Shown: in pieces, positions 40,201 through 55,200 of the stretch
How the letters are laid out: every line of letters begins with the position of its first letter
Position numbering within the stretch: position 1 is the first letter of the stretch
Notes under the pieces: model-generated
What the model was told of the DNA's origin: nothing
Database searches by the model: none
The model's input: only the letters and a program-made list of their open reading frames with translations
Made by a program: the position numbers and the translations under genes
From: Cheilinus undulatus
Lineage: Eukaryota; Chordata; Actinopteri; Labriformes; Labridae
Direction of reading: 5' to 3'
NCBI RefSeq assembly: GCF_018320785.1
Contig: NC_054870.1
Span: 742,181 to 806,180 of the forward strand
Length of the DNA stretch: 64,000 bases

Positions 40201-43200
40201 CTGAGATGGCTTTCTATGGCCTACAGCTGCTCTGCTCCCCAAAACACGGAGACCAGAAAGAAGTAAGATCCTCTGATCATATACTCCTTGATTAAAATAC
40301 AGAGAGGAAAAGAAAGGTTTTCATCATTGCTGTATTTCTGCTGTTAGAGACATGATTGTCCTCTTCCTTTGAAGCAGCTGAGACCTCAGAGGTGGCTTAC
40401 GCTTTGAAAATCAACAGTATTTGTCTGTCTAGATTACAGATCGACACTTGGTACTTTTACTTGCTGTTAGAATAGTTTATTAATTGTATTAGCCTGATTA
40501 AAACAGAACTTTTAAATGTATGTAAACATGTTGGTCCAGCTGAAATTATACTAAATCAAAATGCTCAAAGAAGGACTAACAGGTGTCGATAGTGCGGCTG
40601 AGGATAGATTTTCTCTTGCATTTATACACCTCAATCTGACTGACCTGGACAGTGTGTTCTGGAAATGCTCCTCTGTTGCTGTGCCAGACTTTGACCCAGA
40701 AATCGATGGTCATAAGAGTGGTGTAACCTTGTCAGACATACTAGTGGAGCTGGGCGATATGGCTAAAATTGATAGCCCGATATATTTTTGTTATATCCTG
40801 GTACACGATATATATATCACGATACTTTGAAATATCCTCGAAGTGTCTGTATAATGTTTAATTCAGCTCCAAATGACACTAGTTTGGTGATTAAAATGGA
40901 CTGTTCTATTGGATTTTTAATACAATTGCATGCAGAAAGGGCAAAATTCTATATAAAGTCAAATTTAACACACTGTTTTATTTCGAAAAGGACTTCATTC
41001 AATTCTTTACTTATAAATCAAACATTCATAAATCATGAACTAGTCGGTCTTTTATAGTGATGGACAGTCCTGACATCTTTTCTGTGTTCTGTTTACTATT
41101 GATGATTATAAAATGATTATTTTCCTCAGTAAGGGAGAAGAAACCCTACAGAACTCACCAACCCTGCAGTCTAGTCCACCATTCAGACCAAAACCCTGCA
41201 GTCTAGTCCACCATTCAGACCAACACCCTGCAGTCTAGTCCACCATTCAGACCAACACCCTGCAGTCTAGTCCACCATTCAGACCAAAACCCTGCAGTCT
41301 AGTCCACCATTCAGACCAAAACCCTGCAGTCTAGTCCACCATTCAGACCACAACCCTGCAGTCTAGTCCACCATTCAGACCACAACCCTGCAGTCTAGTC
41401 CACCATTCAGACCAAAACCCTGCAGTCTAGTCCACCATTCAGACCAAAACCCTGCAGTCTAGTCCACCATTCAGACCAAAACCCTGCAGTCTAGTCCACC
41501 ATTCAGACCAAAACCCTGCAGTCTAGTCCACCATTCAGACCACAACCCTGCAGTCTAGTCCACCATTCAGACCACAACCCTGCAGTCTAGTCCACCATTC
41601 AGACCACAACCCTGCAGTCTAGTCCACCATTCAGACCACAACCCTGCAGTCTAGTCCACCATTCAGACCAAAACCCTGCAGTCTAGTCCACCATTCAGAC
41701 CAACACCCTGCAGTCTAGTCCACCATTCAGACCAACACCCTGCAGTCTAGTCCACCATTCAGACCAACACCCTGCAGTCTAGTCCACCATTCAGACCACA
41801 ACCCTGCAGTCTAGTCCACCATTCAGACCAAACCCTGCAGTCTAGTCCACCATTCAGACCAAAACCCTGCAGTCTAGTCCACCATTCAGACCACAACCCT
41901 GCAGTCTAGTCCACCATTCAGACCACAACCCTGCAGTCTAGTCCACCATTCAGACCAACACCCTGCAGTCTAGTCCACCATTCAGACCAAAACCCTGCAG
42001 TCTAGTCCACCATTCAGACCAAAACCCTGCAGTCTAGTCCACCATTCAGACCAATACCTTGCAGTCTAGTCCACCATTCAGACCAACACCCTGCAGTCTA
42101 GTCCACCATTCAGACCAACACCCTGCAGTCTAGTCCACCATTCAGACCAAAACCCTGCAGTCTAGTCCACCATTCAGACCAACACCCTGCAGTCTAGTCC
42201 ACCATTCAGACCAGAACCCTGCAGTCTAGTCCACTATTCAGACCAACACCCTGCAGTCTAGTCCACCATTCAGACCAACACCCTGCAGTCTAGTCCACCC
42301 TTCAGACCAAAACCCTGCAGTCTAGTCCTCCATTTAGGCTCACAGCTGTGAATACATTAGTCCGTTATCTGTGCTGATGAAAGCAAGAGCAGTTTCTGAC
42401 ATGTTCATAACCTGAGAGCGTCTTTAGAGCTTGTTTCAGAATCTCTCTTGTATGATCACGGGGGTAAAAGCTCGTTTGGAGGCAGGAACATTTGAACTCC
42501 TCGTTGTCGGTGTTTTGAACTGTTAGACTGAGATAAGGCTCTGTAGTTGAGGAGAAGTGGATCATGTTTGTCCGCTGCTGGGCCGTCTTCTCTCTGACAT
42601 GTTCGACTCTGCCAGGGAGTTTTTAGCACAGTGCTCGTGCCCAGGCAGATCACGTTTTCTGGGTTAAGTGTCTTTATGAAATTTTTAAATCTTGGCTTTT
42701 CAACAACACTGGGCTCATGTCTTTAGCGGCGTGTTGTGTTACTGCCGCCTTTATCTCCAGGTCATCTTGTGGCATACTTTTAACGATTAACGCGTGAGTT
42801 CAACCTCTTCCTTTTTAAAGCTGAACCACTGCCACATGACAGACCCAGCACTGTTTCTCGTTGTCCGTCTCTGAACGCTGCTAACTAGCTGCTAACTCGC
42901 CACGCTGCTCTGTTTACCTGTAGTGTTTACCTCCTCTCTCCTGCACTGATACTAAACTGCACATGTGTGGAGGAGAGTTTTCTGGATGGGCGGGGGGAGT
43001 GAGCTCTCTGCTGTGAGAGATGCATTCAGGGACAATGGGAGAAGTGAAATTCCAGTGAGAAATGCACGGCTCAAAACTTCCACATAATTTATACTCCGAT
43101 GTTCACAATATGGTCATTTAATACATCTTGCATGGCAAAAGCCGCGATACATCGAGTATACTAGATATATCGCCCACCCCTAGGTGGACATGTTTCCACT

Positions 43201-46200
43201 GAAAAATAGCATCTCTGCCTGTGCGTGTACACTGGGAAAAGGACAGTAATATAGTTAAATAGCCAAACAGAGCTATAACTGAAGTTTAACTTAACTATGG
43301 ATTTAACTGTACTGAATGGTTCCAAAGACCTGATTACATCAGCACTAACTGTCAACGACAGCTCGATGTTTCTAAATAACCAATGTCTGTTATTCCAGTC
43401 ACTCCGGAGGGTTTTCCACCGACTCCTCTATGTTATCTTGATGATGAATAAAGGCAACAGAGGAAAGCCATCTCTCCTCATACCCAGCCAGGCTGTCCTC
43501 TCCACCCGCAACCAGGCCATCAGTTTTGTTTGGTAAACATAAGTAGATAGAGAATAAATATTTAGAGCCCCTTCACTTTTGTCAATTTTATGTTACAGAT
43601 GTTTAATTTATTTTATCTCTCAGTCTACTCTCAGTACCCAGAATGACCAAGTGAAAACAGAACTTTAGAAATGTTTGCAAATGTATAAAAAAAACCTGAA
43701 ATATCACATTGACATCAGTATTCAGAGCCTGTCCAACATCACTGTAAATGTAGCCCATTCTCCTCCATGTCTGATCTTTGCTGAGATGTTTTTTACACCT
43801 TGACTGGAGTCCACCTGTGCTAAATTAACCTGATTGTACATGATTCTAAAGGCTCACACCTCTCTATACAAGGCCTCACAACTGACAGTGATATCAGCAA
43901 AAACCATGAGGTCAAAGGACCTGCAAAGCTCAGGGACAAATCTGGGGACGGTTTCAGAAAAAAATCTGCTGCTCTGAAGGTTCCTAAGAGAACAGGCACC
44001 AGGCCCAGTACTATCCCTACAGTGAAGTGTGGTGGTGGCAGCATCATGCTGTGGGGGTGTTTCTCAGCAGCAGGGCCTGGGAGACTGGTCAGGGTTGAGG
44101 GAAAGCTTGTTGTATCATAGTCAAATAAATTGGACACTGTAATCACTGCAGCAGGGGCTTCAACTGCGTGAAGGGTCTGAATACTTATGTCAGTGTGATA
44201 TTTAAGTGTTTTTTTTTTTTAATAGAAATTTGCTAAAATGTCTAAACTTCTGTTTTCACTTTGTCATGAACATGGGGTACTGAGTGTAGATTAATGAGAG
44301 ATAAAATTAATGTCAACAGTTGTAGCATTAGGCTGAAACAAAACAAAATTTAAAATGGTGAAGGGGTCTGAATACTTTCAGAGGCACTGTAGTAAAACTT
44401 GCTGCATCTCCTATTGTTTCTGATTTATGCTGGAGAATACTTAGTGATTGATTATTCAGACATAATTGTGTCCATCTAGCCAAGAGTAACATCTTATTTC
44501 ACTTAGTATCCATGTGCTCTTGTGGTTGTAGTCATCTTGTGGAGGAGCTGAAAGAACTGGCACTGCCTTTCCTGCAAATCCTTCTGCAGCATATCTGCTA
44601 TCAGGTAAACCTTTCTGCAAACACTCAGCAGCGATGCACCTTTAATAAAAGCACAGATCTTGACGGTTTGTATAAAGCTGTAAGAGTCAGTGTCAGCTGT
44701 TCTGTCCAAAGGTTATGAGGGCAGAACCATTCATGGATATGTACTGATAATTGCATGGTTGGTTTATTGATCACTAATATACTTTTTTTATAAGTCAATT
44801 CATAGATGTAATGGTAAAAGTGACATGTTTGTCCTGCTGCTGTTTAGATGGTGGAGAAGAGCGAGTATCGAAGCCATGGCGCCCAGGCCGTGGGTATGTT
44901 GACGTCTCAGATGGCGAGTCATGACTTCGCCTGCTTCGTCAAGTGGCTCTATAACTTCTCCAAACAGTCAAAGGTAACACTGATCATCACAGGACTCTTG
45001 CCTCAATGTAGGATCCAAACATGATCTTAAAAGTTCTTTTTCAACTATTATGTTCTGAATGTTGATTTTTAACTACCTGTTTAAATACAAATATCTAAGT
45101 CAAAATTTTATAAGGAGAAATTCAACAAATTAGCATCCTGATTCACATGCCACAGGAGACAACGCTGTACTGGACTAAACAGGACATGAGAAGTTATTGG
45201 CTTGATAATGAGAAACTAATTCCACCCCTACATCCTTATGCTTTCACACTGTATTGGTCGTAGGTTCCCATAGTCCTGAATATCAAACATGTTTATTTAT
45301 GATACACAGGGAGGCGGGGCCCAAAATCCTGTAGTGTGTGGCCTGCCTAAGTCTGTTCTGGTTTCTGTAGATGGTGCACCGGCTTTTCTCTGTGGATGTG
45401 GTGATGGTTTTGCTGGAGCAGCCAGAAAGGAGCTCTGAGGATTGCCAGGATCCAGAGCTTGCTTACTATCTACCGCAAAAGTTCCTAATCCAGAATCTGC
45501 TTTTCGATCGACGAATGGACGAGTCACCCACTGTCCAAGGCCACGCTCTCGCCTGCCTGGCCCAGTGTTTGGAGCTGCCTTCGCTCAATGTCACCAGGGC
45601 CGTCCACAACCTTTTCTCTGCCAGTGAGAAAACACACAACCAGCAGTGCAAGCCAGTTAATGGAGTTTCAGTTTTAATCATGATCTTGGCTTCCCACAAT
45701 CAGAAAAACAAGATAATAGGGATTAAACAACCACTGTGCTGTACGCCGTGTTGCACACTTTGCCATGTGTGGTTACTTTTTCAGGGTTTTTGTAAGAGCA
45801 TAACTTTTTTAGACCACTTTGCTCATATTACAGACTGTTTAAACAAACATATCTCCACTGAACTAACATGTCTTCTGTCTCTGTTTAGCTGGAACACAGA
45901 CCGTGTTGGAAAGTGAAATCACAGAAGGTAAACGGTTTCCCTATTTAATTTTTCTTTCCCAGATGGTGATAATTGTACCATGTGTTGTTCAAGGCAGACA
46001 GAACTTTGGTTGGTGACCATGTTAACGTTTCACAGACACACCAGAAAAGATGGCCCAGCATGTATTTAGCACAGGTAGCAGAGACATTAGTACAGCCAAT
46101 GAATGAACTGTATCTATTTGCCCATGCCTTATCTGAGTAGGCATGTTACTGTGATTCCATTTCCGCCAATTTAAATTGCATTTAGCGACTAGTCTAAAGA

Positions 46201-49200
46201 GAAGGAAATCCTTAGAAAACAAATTCAACCTAACAGCCAGCATTTCAGTGGCAGCGATGAAAACTTCTTGTCTGGCTTCATGGCTTTTAGGACAAACTAT
46301 ATTACATCTATAGAAATGGAGAATTTATTTCGCTTTGGAAACTGTTGGAAATATTTGAAGTACTAAACTAAAAATGTGTAACAGAAGGTGCTTATTAAAA
46401 AGTTCTATGAATCACACCACATCATCTTGTTCAGTCAGAACGAAGTGAGGTGAGGTTGATACTTAGTTGACTATCAGTTGACTTTAGAGGCTATGTTTTC
46501 AGGTGTTTGTTTCAAATAGAAATGACTGTTTGTTTCAGAGAGTCACAGCTCACAGCAGACTCAGAAGACCTACCGCAGTCTACCGTTCAGGACCGTGGAA
46601 ATCACCACTACCGACAACTCCACCAGTGACGGTGAGACAATCTTTGCAATAAATGAAATTTCTGTTGCATTGATTTACTTCTGAACTGTATTTTGCATGT
46701 AGATGTGCACATACACAAATTCTGCCATTAAATATTGGTGAGGAATTTTAATTATTTTTTAAGCAGCCAAAGAAAACCTGGCTCTTCTCCTTCGGCGTGT
46801 AAAAGACTCAAAGACCAATGTGAGGAAATCTGCCCTGCAGGTATTTTGAACTTAGAATTTCCAGAAATTTTAACGTTTAAGTTTTAGCCAGAGCTATCAG
46901 TCACTCAGTTTTGTATGTGTTTTGTCCTGGCCTTATATGCTGCATGCTCATGGGAAACCATTGATGTGTGGTTGACCTTTCATGTCTTTGCTCCTCTGTT
47001 ACCCCACAGGCTCTCGTTGGTCTCCTGAAACACGGTGTAATCCCTGCCAGCTGGGAGAACTTATCTACGCTATCAGAACGCTGCAGAGACCCGGCAGTAT
47101 CTGTGAAGAAGAAGGCGCTGCAGTGCTTGGGAGATCTGCTCTCTGTGAGTGTCAAAGGGCAGATCAGTGAGGAGGGAAATATAGCAGCAAAACGTTTTAC
47201 AGCCTCTGACATAATTTTCATGCTCAAAGGTTAAATTCTAGCTAGCCATCAGTAACCTGGTGCAGCTTTAAAGAGCTTAAATTTTTTAGATTCACAAGTG
47301 TGGCACATAGCTGTTTCTAAAGCCAATCTGGATTATTTCAAATGAGTTTATCATGTCATTACCACAATATTGAAACAGAACAGACTCAGGGCATTTTTAC
47401 ACCTCCTGCTCACTTAAGTTGGTCTCAAAAATGGACCATTTTATTCCATTTTTGCATAATTACATCAAGTTTTGTTTGTGTTCACACAGGGGCATCTGTA
47501 AAGGGACCATAACCATAGCAAGACTAGTTTCAAAGCTAGTATATGGCTGGCTGCAGTATTCTGGGATGCCTGTAGACATGTCAGACTTGTGTGTTCTGCA
47601 GAGTGATTTTTTGGGTAATTGTGCTGACCCCAATGTCTGAGGGGAGAGAATTGAAGGATCCCAAAAGTGTCAAACATAAAGCTCTGTCAGTAGGAAAGGG
47701 CTAACCTGACAGGCCAGTAGGGCTGCAACAACGTATCGATAAAAATCGTTAATTAAAGTGACATAGCCGCTACCGAGAAGTAAACTCCATAGAGAGCTGC
47801 ATAACGCAAATCATGGCAACTGTAGACATGTCAGTACACAACTAAAAGTACTGCCCCTCATCACTGATTGGTCCCGTCACTTTCTAACCGGGCCCAAACG
47901 GTTCAGACCGGAGCTTTGCAAGATGGATTCAACAGTGAAAACACGGAAACGGGTGCATCCATCTGCTTTGTCATTCAGACTGAATGAGACCACGTCAAAC
48001 AGAGCAGGGATATGGAAGTAGTGGTGGACGAGGAGACTGTCAGACTGATTTTGTCTTTATTAGCCTTGCCTTTAGGCTCTGATGAACTTTCTGCAGTTTC
48101 TAACTCCTGCTGAATCAGCACTCTGTCTGGTATTAGTCTTTGGTCCAAACGCCCGTGGCTAAGGCTAGCGGCTGCTGCTGCTTCGTTTTGACATCGTTAG
48201 GATGAAGACTCTTTAGTGACTTGTAAGATCTGTTGTGTTAAAACTCAAGGAAGTCTTTCCGCTCTTCAGGATCTTTGCAGGGCAACTTTAACAAAACCTG
48301 TGGTGTTATTCTCCCCATAAATACTGAATAACTCCACCGTGTTATAGGCTGCTGCTTCTTCTTCTCTGGTACTTAACAGTGGGTCATGCACTGCAGCGCC
48401 ATCTACTGTTTCAGATTGTGTTGTCTCATAAGAAAGAAAAGAAATGCCTTATCGGTGGATATTATCAGTTAAAATGTTGCTGTCTGGATAATACAATTCT
48501 GTAAAATATATGCAATATTGGCCTATAATTTATCAGTAGTGATAATTACCGAGCATCCCTGGTACAGACCATGTGTAGTGATGGCCTCAGTGGTCAGCCA
48601 AAAATTGTTTGGGAGAATTTCTTGCAGTTAATGTTTACATATAAGAAATACACAGGTATGCAACTTTGATTCTTAAACCTGAGATGGATATACAGTATAT
48701 GAAATCAATAACTTAATCACAAGTTTATTTTGAATAGATTAATACAATTGTGTGAGGAGCAAACTTTATGCTGATTATGTCACATATCATAATGATCTAA
48801 ATCAACATGATAGCATTTTCAAATTACATTGATCACTAAAGACCAGTGAAGATAAAGGTTAAGCAGGAGAGGTTCAAAAGCAAGCAGTTATAAGCCATTT
48901 AGAAGAAGGGTGTATGTGTGTTTTCAGTACATGTTCTACTGGCTATGGTAGCCGCTTGGATAAAAAATAAATAAATAAATAAATAAATAAATTCTTCAGG
49001 CACTTGGGTCTGGCCAAGATCTGTACATGTTCTCACCCCACACCACCCACAATGGAGTCCACATAAAATTAGACTGAGTGCCACCTTTTCAAACCGTCTC
49101 AGTATGGTTGTGTGGTCCACCACAGAGTTCAGCTGACACCTTTTACACCAGCACAGTTGAACCGAACTAACTCTGCAACAGGGCTCAAGTCCATTTCAAC

Positions 49201-52200
49201 TGAACTACATTAATACTTTTACAGTTTGATCGACCACCGTCTAAATTTAAGCCTATAGAGAGTCACTACATTAATTTGGGATTTTCTATATAACTTTCTA
49301 TATTTTTTCATGTCCAAATATATATCACAGAAAAAAACATGATGATTTCACATTTTTCCAGTATTTCTCATCCTAACTAATATGTTGATTTATTATCCAT
49401 AATTATCAACCTCAGAGTAAAGAAGGCAAGTACATTTTCCCCTCCTACTGCATAAAGTCATAGCTTTGCATAGTATTGTGTGCCTAAATTAATCAATAAA
49501 AATTTAAAGGAAGGAAAAACCAATCAAGCACCAAATGCACTTTTTAAAATGGTTTTGTTTCTTGTGACTGCAGGCTAAACCTGGGTGCAGTGTGGTGCAG
49601 AAGGCGTGGCTGCAGGGTGTGGTGCCTGCAGCGGTGGACTCGGAGAACTCGGTGCAGGAAAAGGCCCTTGAGGCTCTGGATCAGGTGCTGCTCAACCAGG
49701 TGAAACCTTTCTCTGCCAGCTGTTACATGGACACCAATCAGAAGCTGACCTGGGCTCTGTTAGACCTGCTGTGCCACGAATGCCAGAACCTCAGGTAAAA
49801 TAAATAAATGGTTTTCTTTTAATCTACTTTACTGACTTTTAAAAAGTTTGATTCCTTAACATGCTGATCTCACCCCTGCTGTTTCTGAGGGGTCATTTAT
49901 ACTTTATATTAACATGTTTTTGGAATTTACATACCAAGATAGACATGTTATGAACAGTTCATCACCAGTAATACCTGCATCTCATTTCTCCAGCCGATAT
50001 TTCAGCAGGGCCTTCACCATCTGGTCCAAACAGAACAAGTTCACTCCAAAATTCATTGCTAACTTGATCTCTCACACGGAGGCTGATCACGCCGCCGGGG
50101 CCTGGCTGCTGCTCTCTAAGGTTGTTTCTTCATCCTCCAAACTTCCCTTTGAAAAGATCCTGGATGCCTGGGACAGCATGGTCAGGTGAGAGGAACACAT
50201 TTATACACAGCATTTCCATCAAGCCCATGTGCCATAGTGAGAGCTGTTGAGACGTTTTGTCAGTGTGTTTATTTAATTTTTGCTCTCAGTTCACGAGACG
50301 TACCGGTGACGACATGCTGTCACATCCTGTCTGTGATGGGAGACATCGCTGCACATTTGAATGAGGACACCAAAGACAGGATAATTAGTAAGTGACGATA
50401 TATCAGACTTTAACTGCCAACCTTTGTCCTAATCCTGTACTGCCTCTTTATCATCAGTTGTGTGTTCTGTCCATGAAACTGCAAACACACAAACATAAAC
50501 AAGCTACCACAACTAGTGAAGTAAATAACTGTATTTTTTCTCAGGTTCATAATTCTGTATGTCTCTGTCTGTCTCCATCTCCCCAGGTGATCTGATGTCT
50601 TTGTTAAAGACCTTCACTTTGTCTCTGGAGGTGATCAGTGCAGCTGTAGAGACTCTTTATCAGTTTGGATGCAGTGAAGATGTCAAACAGACCCAGGTTG
50701 AGCATCTTTTCTTTTCCATGATGTAACTTCCGTGTCCAGTGTAGTAGAACTTAAAGTTTTCCTCCACATCTTTTTGTAACTGGAGCTGATGACGCGGTGT
50801 TCTGAGCCCTCTTCGATCTCTCTACACTGTCTGGTCTGAATGACTTTACATCGTTTTAAAGCAAAAGTCAAACTGTAGACTGACAGCGCTGCAATCTGCT
50901 CTTATCACATTCTCTCTCCCCATCTCTCTCTCTCTCTCTATCCACTATCAGTTAATTCACTCTTATCATCAAAAGAAGAGGATTTTCCTGCATTTAAGTT
51001 AAAGAACAGTCTCTTTATGTTGATTTGTGGGTCTCTAAAGGGCAGAAACACAATCATATTTTTGGACTGGGTGGTGAGAACTGCATGCTTCAAGACAGAC
51101 TCCGTCATGGGCGAAATGTTTGTCTAGAATTCATTTGTCTATCAAAAGGGAGAAGGGTCAAACTTTTTTCAGTAGTAGGTGCAGATGAAGGTGTATTCCT
51201 GGATCTGCGCCTGGTCCTTCCTGATCTCACTCATAAGTGTGAGAAGCTGTGTGCAACTATCAGACCATATATGAGCACAAAAATCTCAAGTTTTGTTTTT
51301 GGGTCATAAATAATTAAGTCATACAGTGAACGCTGACACTGCTGTAACAGAGTTATAGACAGCTGGAGCAGAGGCAGGGATAAATGTTTCTCCCTTTGGG
51401 GTGAAAATTGATCATGGAGAGGTTATCTAGCAGATGGGGTAAATCCTTCCAGAAAAACGGACATCAGCATTGCACACTTGAAGGTGAGGCTGGCCTAGGA
51501 CCATTTGAGTGCAGCTCGGTGCAGCCAAACTGGTGATAGAAATGCAAATCAGCATGACTTGGTTTGGCTCGGCACAGATAAAAGCCGTGGTGGAAAAGCT
51601 CCATTAGGTATGCAGACATGGTCAAGACAATGTGCTCAAGTTCAAACCGAGCATCAGAATAAAGAGGAAAGAAGATTTAAAGACTTCAAGCATATTGTGT
51701 TTGTTGGTGGCAGACAGGCTGGTCTTAGTTTTCCACTAACTGATGATCTACAGGGATTTTCCTGCACCATCATCTTGGGGGTTACAGAAAAACAGAGGAA
51801 ATATCCAGAGAGTGGTATTTCTCTGGGCCAAACTGCCATTATGATGGCAGAGGTCAGAAAAGAATGATTAGATTGATTTGTCTAGATAGAATGACAATAA
51901 TAACTCGTTACAGCCAGGGTATGCAGAAGAGCATCTCTCACACATTGGACTCACACTGGGCTCAGTTGCTCCACACTGTGTTTCCCCTCCTCAGTCTCAT
52001 GGGGGACTCACTGGACTCACATTCCTCCGAGCCCAAGCAGGCCTGAGCATGGTCACCTCTTGGTCATACGTCATCGTGTGGTAAAGTGACAGAAATGTGG
52101 TTTTGTTCACTAATAGCAGCCTTAGATTAGAACAAAGGACACCACAGAGAGCATGACTGCAGCTTTGCTCACTGTGTGCTTATTTTTGAGACATACTCTG

Positions 52201-55200
52201 AGACAGATCACTTCGCTTCAATCATATGAAAACTGAAGCTCCGATTCACACTGGCTCACCAAAAGTCAAACACAAACAGTTAACCATGTTTACTTTCCTA
52301 AAAGCATCAGTTACAGCCACGTGATTGGCTGATTAGATATTTGTTTTAATGAGCATGAAGTGGTTGGTGAGCGTGAAGTAGTCAGGTGTTGGGGATCTTA
52401 ATGACAGTTTGTGTCTATAATACCTAAGAAATGTAATTATTCATTTATTCATATTGGTCGCCTTGCAATCAGAAGGTTGTGGGTTCAATCCCCTGCAGTC
52501 ACATGTTGGTGTGTCCTTGGGCGAGACACTTTACCCCAGTTTGCTCCTGCTGCTTGGTCGTGGAATTGATGCATACGAATGAGATTAGCTAAAACTGATG
52601 GCCAAGTCTCCATAGCAGATTCTGCCATCAGTGTGTGGGTAGGTGTGGCCTGTGGTGTAAAAGCGCTTTGAGTGTGCTATACAAGCTCAAGTCCATTTAC
52701 CATACAGTCATGGACGAAAGTATTGGCACCCCTGGAATTTTTCCAGTAAATACACCATTTCTCCCAGAAGTTGTTGCAATTACAAATGTTTTTGGTATAC
52801 ACATGTGTATTTCCTATATGTGCATTGGAGCAACACAAAAAATCAGAAGAAAAAAGACAAAATTGACATAATTTTACACAAAACTTAAAAAATGGGCCGG
52901 ACAAAATTGTTGGCACCCTCAACTTAATATTTGGTTGCACACCTTTGGGGAAAAAATAACTGAAACCAATCACTTCCTATAACCATCAACAAGCTTCTTA
53001 CTCCTCTCAGCTGGAATTTTGGACCACTCTTCTTCTCCAAACTGCTCCAGGTCTCTCAGATTTGAAGGGTGCTTCTTCAACAGCAGTTCTGAGATCTCTC
53101 CATAGGTGTTCAATGGGATTTAGATCTTGACTCATTGCTGGCCACTTCAGAACTCTCCAGCTTTGTCTCCAACCATTTCTTTGTGCTTTTTGAGGTATGT
53201 TTGGGGTCATTGTCCTGCTGGAACACTCATGACCTCTGACCCAGACCCAGCTTTCTGACACTAGGCCCTACATTGTGGCCCAAAATTTTTTGATCGTCTC
53301 CAGATTTCATGATTCCTTGCACACAGTCAAGGCACCCAGTGCCAGAGGCAGCAAAACAACCCCAAACATCCTTGAAGCTCCTCCATGTTTGACTGTAGGT
53401 ACTGTGTTCTTTTCTTTGTAGGCCTCATTCTGTTTTCTGTGAACAGTAGAATGACGTGCTTTTCCAAAAAGCTCTACCTTAGTCTCATCTGTCCACTAAA
53501 TGTTCTCCCAGAAGGATTGAGGCTTACTCAGGTACATTTTTGCAAACTCCAGTCTGGCTATTTTAAGTCTCTTTGTCAGCAGTGGGGTTCTCCTGGGTCT
53601 CCTGCCATAGCGCTTCATCTCATTCAGATGACCACGTATGGTCCCAGCTGACACTTTTGCACCCTGAGTCTGCAGGACAGCCTAAATCTGTGTGGAAGTT
53701 GACTAAGGATGTTTATCCTCCATTCCAACTATCCTGCGTTGCATTCTTTTGTCAGTTTTTCTCTTCCGTCCACGTCCAGGGAGATTAGCCACAGCTCCAT
53801 GGTTATAAACTTCTTGATTATATTACACACAGTGGACAAAGGAATCTCAGGATCTCTGGAGATGGTCTTTAACCTTGAGATTGTTCATATTTTTCCACAA
53901 TTTCACTTCTTAAGTCCTCAGACAATTCTGGGCTCCTCTTTACCTTCTCCATGCTTGGTGTGACACACACAGACACACAACACAAAGGTTGAGTCAACTT
54001 TTACACATCCTAACTGGCTTCAGGTGTGATTTTTATATTGCAGCACCTGTTACTGCCACAGGTGAGTTGAAATGAGCATCACATGCTGGAAATAAAATGA
54101 TTTACCCACAGTTTTAAAAGGGTGCCAACAATTTTGTCTGGCCCATTTTTTAAGTTTTGTGTAAAATTATGTCAATTTTGGCTTTTTTCTTCTGATTTTT
54201 TTTGTGTTGCTTCAATGCACATGAAGGAAATAAACATGTGTATACCAAAAACATTTGTAATTGCAAATATTTCTGGGAGAAATGATGTATTTTCTGGAAA
54301 AATTCCAGGGGTGCCAATACTTTCGTCCATGACTGTACATGGTGGTTTCTAATGTCATCCTTACGATTGATTTGTGTCCTCTATGCTGACATGACTTAAC
54401 CCCAGCCCTTTTGTGGATTTTCTTCCCCATTACATTTAATTTCCTTCTGTATTTTTTAGGCTTTTTTGAATCAGCACTGTGGAGAGCTGGTGTCAGTTTG
54501 TGAATCGTATCTTGCCGGCATCATCCTGAGTGAACACGGAAGCCAGAACCTCAATGAAGATCTCATGGTGAGAACCAACATACAACAACAGAAATCAGCT
54601 TCAGTCCCATCAAAAGTCTCCTTTAAGAACTGCAAGCAGACAGTTGATGTGTTCATTTGTATCATAGTTAACAGAACTTAAAGGGGCTTTATGTAACTTT
54701 TAGAAAAACACTTGTGTAGCGACCCCGCCGGCCATTAGCCAAACTAAAACATTATTGTGTTGCATGTCCATGAATGAGCCTCTGGTTTATCAGCTGATGC
54801 ACGCAGACCAAGGTGATTTACTGGCACCATGTATACAGAGGAGGTAAGTGAAGTAACTAAATAAAACACTAAATGAGCAACGTGACATTAGTGTTGTTTG
54901 GACAGCATCTTCATAAGCAAGCTAATGTAATTTAGCATATGTTTTATAGAGCATGAAACACTACATTGTCCATTGCCCTACCTTGTCTACAGAAAGACGG
55001 CATTCTCTGGATCTGTGTTTATCCCAAGCACAGAGCGAAGCTCCCTCCGTTTCTCAAATGCTCCACCGATATTTACCCTCGATTTCCCCCTGCTTCGGTC
55101 AAGCTCTCGTTTAGCTTGATGGGCTTCAGTAGATTAAAAACTGTCTTGGTTTTTTTATGTTTACGCTGAGTTTGTGTGGATGTCTGGGTTGAGCTTGTTT

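Larger units (their letters stand above)
47145..49573. other. ncapd3 intron 15
   Basis: Apart from the minus-strand repeat fragment and CTCF-like motif listed separately, it holds an (AAAT)n microsatellite at 48964-48993. The piece GGGCTGCAACAACGTATCGA (47721) is the start of a common fish repeat whose other end I could not place. Confidence 0.45.

Noticed and set aside
40561..40830. 89-codon open frame in ncapd3 intron 7
   Set aside because: Runs into a transposon end (CTGGGCGATATGG) and resembles no NCAPD3 segment; exon 7 joins exon 8 in frame without it.
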